A program made the translations under genes and the position numbers. From assembly GCA_041486365.1 (NCBI GenBank), contig JBGPLH010000010.1, positions 1 to 20,905 of the forward strand: a stretch of 20,905 nt of DNA. The letters are read 5' to 3'. The notes below the pieces were generated by a model. The model ran no database searches and had not been told where the DNA came from. It was given only the letters and a program-made list of their open reading frames with translations. Numbering within the stretch: the stretch's first letter is position 1; each line of letters begins with the position of its first letter. Below, in pieces: positions 17,062 through 20,905 of the stretch. The stretch comes from JBGPLH01 sp041486365 [NCBI: Thermodesulfobacteriota bacterium]. Lineage in GTDB: Bacteria > JAUYMQ01.

Positions 17062-18288
17062 TCAGCGTTTGCGCCCCGCACCGGGCGCCTCAGGCGCCGT
17101 CGCCTCCGCCACGAGCGACGCCAGCGTGCGCACCGGGATCGTCCGGACCTCTCCGAGCATCGCCGCGCACTCCTCCGAGGCGGTGACGATCATCTCGAAC
17201 CCGCCTTCCACCGCCTGGTCCACCCGTGCCTGCGCCATGCGCGCCGTCGTCGCCGGGTCCACGAAGGCCAGCCCGCCGCTCCCGCCGCAGCACAGCGCGT
17301 TCTCACGGGACCAGGGGAACTCACCGGGTGGCTTCTCGAACAGCGTCGCGGCAAGCCGGCGTGGCGGGTCGTAGACGCCCGCGTGCCGGCCCAGGTGGCA
17401 GGGGTCGTGATATATCGCCCGCTGCGGGAATTTCCGTTGGATGCGCAGCCGCCCCTCCTCCATCGCACGGGCCAGCGCCGTCACGAGGTCCTCCACCCGG
17501 GGATGAAGCCCCACCCCCACGGCTGCGTACTCCCGTTCCAGGGTGCGGGCGCAGACCGCCGTGTCGCAGATCACGCGCTCGAAGCGCGAGAGCGCTTCGG
17601 CGTTCTTGCGCGCATGCGCCCTGAACTCCTCCTCGAAGCCGAGATCGAGGAGCGGCGCGCCACAGCAGCTCACCGAGGTCTCGGGCAGCGCGCATGCCTC
17701 GCCCGCGCGGGCGAGCGCAGAGGCGGCGTCGCGGGCGGCCTCGCCTGCTCGTATCTGATCTTGTCGGCCCGCGCGTCCTTCTTGGAGTCGTCCCTCGCTT
17801 TGCTCGGGACCTCCGGCGGGACCTCCGGCGCGCAGGCAGGAGACGAGAAGGGCCGAGCGCGATTGCGGATCGATGGACTCGCCGAGCGACTTCGCGAGGG
17901 CCTCCCGATCGCCGCCCGGGAACATCGATCCACTCCGCCGGAACCGCTCCGCCGCCTTCGCCACGGCTTCGGGCACCTGCGATTCCCGGACGGCCAGCGC
18001 CCGCGCGGCGCGCAGCGCGGAGGGAACGTCGTTTCCGTGCAGGCAGTACTCGCGGCAGAGGAGGCAGTTCGTGCAGTCGTAGAACGCGCGGGCGATCTCG
18101 GGCGTGAGGGCGAGATGGCCCTTGCGCACGTGGTTCGCCAGGCCCATGAGCGCCCAGGGCGTGGCCGATTCCTTCCCGGTCGCCGCCGCCACGGGGCAGC
18201 TGTGCCGGCACATCTTCGGGCAATAGGTGCACAGCTCGAGCGCCTGTTCGTGGGGCGCCAGCGCGGCTTCGGCGCCATGCTCGCTCAT
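17062..18288 (-). CDS. Iron-sulfur CCG-domain oxidoreductase subunit (GlpC/GlcF/HdrD-like)
   Basis: A 408-residue electron-transfer subunit. Two N-terminal [4Fe-4S] motifs (Cys20, 23, 27, 31 and Cys72, 75, 78, 82) are followed by two CCG domains: Cys151 with CCG at 208-210 and Cys241/Cys246, then Cys297 with CCG at 333-335 and Cys374. The layout is that of GlpC, GlcF and LutA/HdrD-type subunits that pass electrons from a flavin partner to quinone or a heterodisulfide-like acceptor. Oddities: 56 residues separate Cys151 from the first CCG, where about 31-38 is usual; the closing pair is C-X4-C; and the second domain's closing pair has Ser371 in place of its first Cys. ATG 18288 overlaps the TGA of the FAD oxidase gene in ATGA, so the two are coupled. 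Confidence 0.88.
   Translation of the reverse strand: MSEHGAEAALAPHEQALELCTYCPKMCRHSCPVAAATGKESATPWALMGLANHVRKGHLALTPEIARAFYDCTNCLLCREYCLHGNDVPSALRAARALAVRESQVPEAVAKAAERFRRSGSMFPGGDREALAKSLGESIDPQSRSALLVSCLRAGGPAGGPEQSEGRLQEGRAGRQDQIRAGEAARDAASALARAGEACALPETSVSCCGAPLLDLGFEEEFRAHARKNAEALSRFERVICDTAVCARTLEREYAAVGVGLHPRVEDLVTALARAMEEGRLRIQRKFPQRAIYHDPCHLGRHAGVYDPPRRLAATLFEKPPGEFPWSRENALCCGGSGGLAFVDPATTARMAQARVDQAVEGGFEMIVTASEECAAMLGEVRTIPVRTLASLVAEATAPEAPGAGRKR
17790..17829. repeat. Palindrome plus tandem 12-bp repeat inside the CCG-domain gene
   Basis: A 21-base imperfect palindrome with GTCCC/GGGAC ends (17790-17810) overlaps two exact tandem copies of GGGACCTCCGGC (17806-17817, 17818-17829). 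It falls in frame at about residues 154-167 of the Fe-S protein, within a hydrophilic stretch that lengthens the first CCG domain by roughly 20 residues. This looks like a small repeat element inserted and tolerated in a coding region. Confidence 0.6.
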
Positions 18289-19700
18289 GGGACCAGCTTT
18301 CCCGGGTTCAGGATGTTGTTCGGATCGAGCGCGCGCTTCACCGCCCCGTACATCGCGAGGAGCGGCCCGTGCTCGTCCTTCATCCAGGGCGCCTTGAGGA
18401 GCCCGACGCCGTGATGGTGCGTGATCGTGGCGCCCATCTTGACGCAGGCGTTCATCGCGTCGTTCCACACCGCCCGGTAGGTCTCGATGTCGCCCTCCGC
18501 TCCCGACGGACCGACGAAGGTGAAGTAGATCGATCCGCCCTCGGGGTAGACGTGGCTGAAATGGGCGAGGCAGGTCATGCGCTTGCCGATCGCCGCGCGC
18601 ATGGCGTCGTAGAGGCGCCCGAGGCTCGACCAGGTGGTCGCCACCTCGATCGTGTCCACCATCATGCCGCCGTGGTAGATGAAGCTCTGCTTGTAGGAGA
18701 TGTCGTAGCGGTGCTTCCACCAGTGCTCGCCCGGACCCGGACCGAGCGCTTCGCCTCCCGACTCGCGGCAGATCCCGTCGGCCATGTCGGCCTTCACGTC
18801 GCACAGCCCCGCCACGTCCTCGAAAATCAGGACGAGCAGGCATCCGGTGGCGTCGAAGCCGAGCGCCGAGAGCGAGATCGCCGTGTCCGTCTCGTCGTAC
18901 AGGCGCACCGCGGCGGGGTCGAGCCCCTTCCGCATGATCTTCCGGATCGTCTCGAGCCCCGCGGGAACATCCTTGTAGACGTACCCGGCGAAGCGCCGCG
19001 CCTCGGGGAGCGGCCTCACGCGCGCGGTGGCCGCGGTGATCACGGCGAGCGTCCCCTCGCTCCCCACGAGGAGCTGGTCCAGGCGCGGGCCTGCCGCCGT
19101 GCGCGGCGAGACCTTCGACGCGAAGACCGTCCCGTCGGGGAGCACGCCCTCGATCCCCATCACCATGTCCTCGATCTTCCCGTATTTGGTCGAGAGCTGC
19201 CCCGCGCTGCGCGTGGCGATCCAGCCGCCGAAGGTCGAACAGTAGATGGACGACGGGAAGTGCCCCATCGTGTAGCCGCGCCCGTTCAGCCACTCCTCCA
19301 GGTGCTGACCGATGATCCCCGCCTCGGCCGTCACGAGCAACGACGCCTCGTCGAGGTGCCGGACGCGCTTCATGCGCTTGAGATCCAGGATCACGCCGCC
19401 CCGATGGGCGAGCGTGCCGCCGCACACCCCCGAGCCGGCGCCCATGGGGATCACCGGGAAGCGGCGCTCGTTAGCGAGCTGGAGCAGCGCGACGATCTCG
19501 CCCAGCGACTCGGGCCATACGATGGCGTCGGGCGGATGGGGGAAGACGCCCTGGCGCGCCCAGAACTGCCCCATGGGCCAGCAGTCCCGGGCGTAGGCGA
19601 TGCGATCGGGAACGGTGGCGGAGAGGCGATCGGCCGGGAAGATCGTCGCCAGCGCTTCGGCGAGCGCGGGATCCGCGGGACGGACGATCTCCGGTGGCAT
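18285..19700 (-). CDS. FAD-linked oxidase of the alkyl-DHAP synthase/GlcD family
   Basis: A 471-residue flavoprotein of the vanillyl-alcohol-oxidase superfamily. The PCMH FAD domain spans about 59-225: VWPESLGEIVALLQLANE, VIPMGAGSGVCGG (83-95), the GHFPSSIYCSTFGGWIATRSAG stretch from 146, STKYGKIEDMVMG (170-182) and LLVGSEGTLAVIT. The C-terminal cap includes ITHHHGVGLLK (His428-430), and it ends NNILNPGKLVP. The STFGGWIATRSAG, GKIED and HHHGVG motifs are those of alkylglycerone-phosphate (ether-lipid) synthase rather than of glycolate oxidase. However, its coupling to iron-sulfur subunits is typical of GlcD-like dehydrogenases. ATG 19700 shares a base with the preceding TGA (TGATG). Substrate is unresolved: acyl-DHAP or a 2-hydroxyacid are the main options. 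Confidence 0.88.
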   Translation of the reverse strand: MPPEIVRPADPALAEALATIFPADRLSATVPDRIAYARDCWPMGQFWARQGVFPHPPDAIVWPESLGEIVALLQLANERRFPVIPMGAGSGVCGGTLAHRGGVILDLKRMKRVRHLDEASLLVTAEAGIIGQHLEEWLNGRGYTMGHFPSSIYCSTFGGWIATRSAGQLSTKYGKIEDMVMGIEGVLPDGTVFASKVSPRTAAGPRLDQLLVGSEGTLAVITAATARVRPLPEARRFAGYVYKDVPAGLETIRKIMRKGLDPAAVRLYDETDTAISLSALGFDATGCLLVLIFEDVAGLCDVKADMADGICRESGGEALGPGPGEHWWKHRYDISYKQSFIYHGGMMVDTIEVATTWSSLGRLYDAMRAAIGKRMTCLAHFSHVYPEGGSIYFTFVGPSGAEGDIETYRAVWNDAMNACVKMGATITHHHGVGLLKAPWMKDEHGPLLAMYGAVKRALDPNNILNPGKLVP

Positions 19701-20149
19701 CAGATCGACCCCTCTTCCGCCATCTTGTCCGCCATGAACCGCACCATCCGCCTGAGCGGCGTGCCGGTGGGGCAGACCTCCTCGCACAGGCCGCAGGACG
19801 CGCACTGGCGCACGATGTCGCGGGCGGCCCAGAACTCCGGGATCGATCGGGCGTAGGAGACCGCCAGTGCCCGCGGGTCAAGCGGGGCGTCGGCGGCGAC
19901 CCTCCCCGCCGGGCGCGTGAGAGCGCACTCGGAGGTGCACAGGCCGCAGGACACGCAGGCCTGAAAACCGGGGAAGATCGCGCGCTCCTCCGGTGTCAGC
20001 GGGAGGATGTGATCCTCCCGGTAGTTCCGCAGGAACTTGTCGAGCCCGTTCTCCACCGGCTTGCGCCGCCATCCGAGGATCCGGCCGATGTGATGGCCGA
20101 AGTAGAACCGCCCCATGAACGCGTAGGTGGCGAGCTTCTTGCGGTTCAC
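19700..20149 (-). CDS. Small two-cluster [4Fe-4S] protein (HdrC-like)
   Basis: A 149-residue soluble protein with two complete CxxCxxCxxxC motifs: Cys65, 68, 71, 75 (CVSCGLCTSEC) and Cys116, 119, 122, 126 (CASCGLCEEVCP), the arrangement of HdrC and of the N-terminal part of GlpC-like proteins. The first 60 residues are basic and aromatic (YAFMGRFYFGHHIGRILGWRR) without a transmembrane helix and may dock on a membrane partner. The start is GTG 20149, with GGGAGGACGAGGA just upstream; the preceding glpB-like gene ends 30 bases before. It is coupled to the FAD oxidase gene by TGATG. Role as an electron wire among GlpB-like, FAD oxidase and CCG subunits is inferred. Confidence 0.87.
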   Translation of the reverse strand: MNRKKLATYAFMGRFYFGHHIGRILGWRRKPVENGLDKFLRNYREDHILPLTPEERAIFPGFQACVSCGLCTSECALTRPAGRVAADAPLDPRALAVSYARSIPEFWAARDIVRQCASCGLCEEVCPTGTPLRRMVRFMADKMAEEGSI

Positions 20150-20179
20150 GTCCTCGTCCTCCCGAACTCTGGCCCCGCG

Positions 20180-20905
20180 TCAGGCCGACGCCGCGCGCTC
20201 GCCCGCGGCAAAGCCGGTGAGCAGATCCACCCCGGGCCCCGTTCCATCCAGCGCCAGGTCGTAGCCGCCGAGGATCGTCCCGGCGGCGATGAGGTTCTCG
20301 AAGGCCGCGCGCCCGTCCGTGCCCAGCGGCCGCAGGTCCGAGCCCGCCCGGATCCCGGCGTCGAAGAGCGGCTGGCGCGTGAAGTAGCCGGGCCTGAGCA
20401 GGCTGAACACCGCGCGGTCGCCCAGGGGCTTCGCGCGGTGGAACACGGGGAGGCCGAAGATCGCCTCCCGCACCGTGACGCGTCCCGTGAGGCCGCCGCC
20501 CGCGAAGCGCCCCGTGGCGAGCACGAACCGCTCCGCCCGGATCTTCACCGCGCCCGCGTCGTCCTCTCCCTCGAGGGCCAGGATCCTCCGCCCCGAAATC
20601 TCGGCGCCCGTCACGCGCGCGGAAACGAGCCGCACGCGCGAGGAAGCCAGCGCCCGGTCCAGCGCCTTCTGCATCCGGAGTCCGTGGATCGCATGCGGGG
20701 GCGGAACGAGCGGCTCGGAAACCGGGATCCCCAGGCGCCGCGCGAGGAGCTCGAGGACCTCCGCATGCCGCTCGAGCCCGAGCACCGGGGCGACGATCAC
20801 GTGGGTGAAGGACGGACCGGAGATGGCGCGGGCCACTTCCTCCGCGAAGGCCTCCCGCCGCTCGGCGTCGTCCAGATCGCGCGCGACTTCCGCCGGAAGG
20901 ATCCC
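20180..20905 (-). CDS. glpB: Anaerobic glycerol-3-phosphate dehydrogenase subunit B-like protein (C-terminal part; 5' end off window)
   Basis: The frame stays open to the right edge, giving 241 residues of a protein whose family is about 420 long. Segments typical of GlpB are PPHAIHGLRMQKALDRAL, the flavin-fold region with RFVLATGRFAGGGL, TVREAIFGLPVFH, and the C-terminal FENLIAAGTILGGYD, which closely parallels the end of E. coli GlpB. In E. coli GlpB joins GlpA (FAD) and GlpC (Fe-S) to oxidise glycerol-3-phosphate to DHAP at the membrane. A glpA gene would be expected just beyond the edge. It is the first visible gene of the redox operon, 30 bases before the small Fe-S protein gene. Confidence 0.85.
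   Translation of the reverse strand, partial: GILPAEVARDLDDAERREAFAEEVARAISGPSFTHVIVAPVLGLERHAEVLELLARRLGIPVSEPLVPPPHAIHGLRMQKALDRALASSRVRLVSARVTGAEISGRRILALEGEDDAGAVKIRAERFVLATGRFAGGGLTGRVTVREAIFGLPVFHRAKPLGDRAVFSLLRPGYFTRQPLFDAGIRAGSDLRPLGTDGRAAFENLIAAGTILGGYDLALDGTGPGVDLLTGFAAGERAASA

Noticed and set aside
18369-19856. A 495-residue plus-strand open frame opposite the FAD oxidase gene, and similar long plus-strand frames at 4619-6064, 9015-10691, 12681-13730, 14905-16155 and 16103-17374
   Set aside because: All are opposite well-supported conserved genes; their translations are Arg/His/Val/Leu-rich without domain motifs, as expected from antisense reading of GC-rich codons.

Overview
The window is a densely coded, very GC-rich stretch of bacterial chromosome. 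Nineteen of the twenty genes I support read on the minus strand. The mix of genes suggests a free-living bacterium of an under-cultivated phylum, perhaps in the FCB group or near Eisenbacteria, Krumholzibacteria or Gemmatimonadota. That placement is inference only: it rests on a ferredoxin-type 2-oxoacid oxidoreductase, a two-subunit iron-sulfur fumarase, a bacterial deoxyhypusine-synthase homologue and a secreted propeller with a sorting-like tail. No rRNA, tRNA, CRISPR array, insertion sequence or phage gene was seen.

In the direction of transcription (right to left) the layout is as follows. (a) 20905-16109: a tight redox operon with the 3' part of a glpB-like gene, a small two-[4Fe-4S] protein, an FAD oxidase of the alkyl-DHAP synthase/GlcD type, a CCG-domain iron-sulfur protein and a YegS/diacylglycerol-kinase-type lipid kinase. 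(b) 16075-12103: a strong promoter, then icd, mdh and the two fumarase subunits. (c) 11986-6552: a secreted acidic protein, a deoxyhypusine-synthase homologue with its own promoter and structured leader, a class III alcohol/formaldehyde dehydrogenase, and a seven-repeat secreted beta-propeller. (d) 6061-6528: the only plus-strand gene, a pyridoxamine-phosphate-oxidase-like flavoprotein. (e) 5968-1105: sucC, a new promoter, sucD, then korA (gamma-alpha fusion) and korB. (f) ndk, flanked by two terminators, and the 5' part of an MTA phosphorylase gene that runs off the left edge.

Groups b and e together encode five steps of the TCA cycle: isocitrate to 2-oxoglutarate, to succinyl-CoA, to succinate, and fumarate to malate to oxaloacetate. 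The 2-oxoglutarate step is ferredoxin-linked, so the cycle could in principle run either way. Citrate synthase, aconitase and succinate dehydrogenase are not in the window.

The parts most worth a second look are the glpB/Fe-S/AGPS-like/CCG/lipid-kinase operon, including a probable in-frame repeat insertion in its CCG protein, the structured leader in front of the deoxyhypusine-synthase homologue, and the internal promoter plus hairpin leader of sucD. Intergenic gaps are all under 250 bases.
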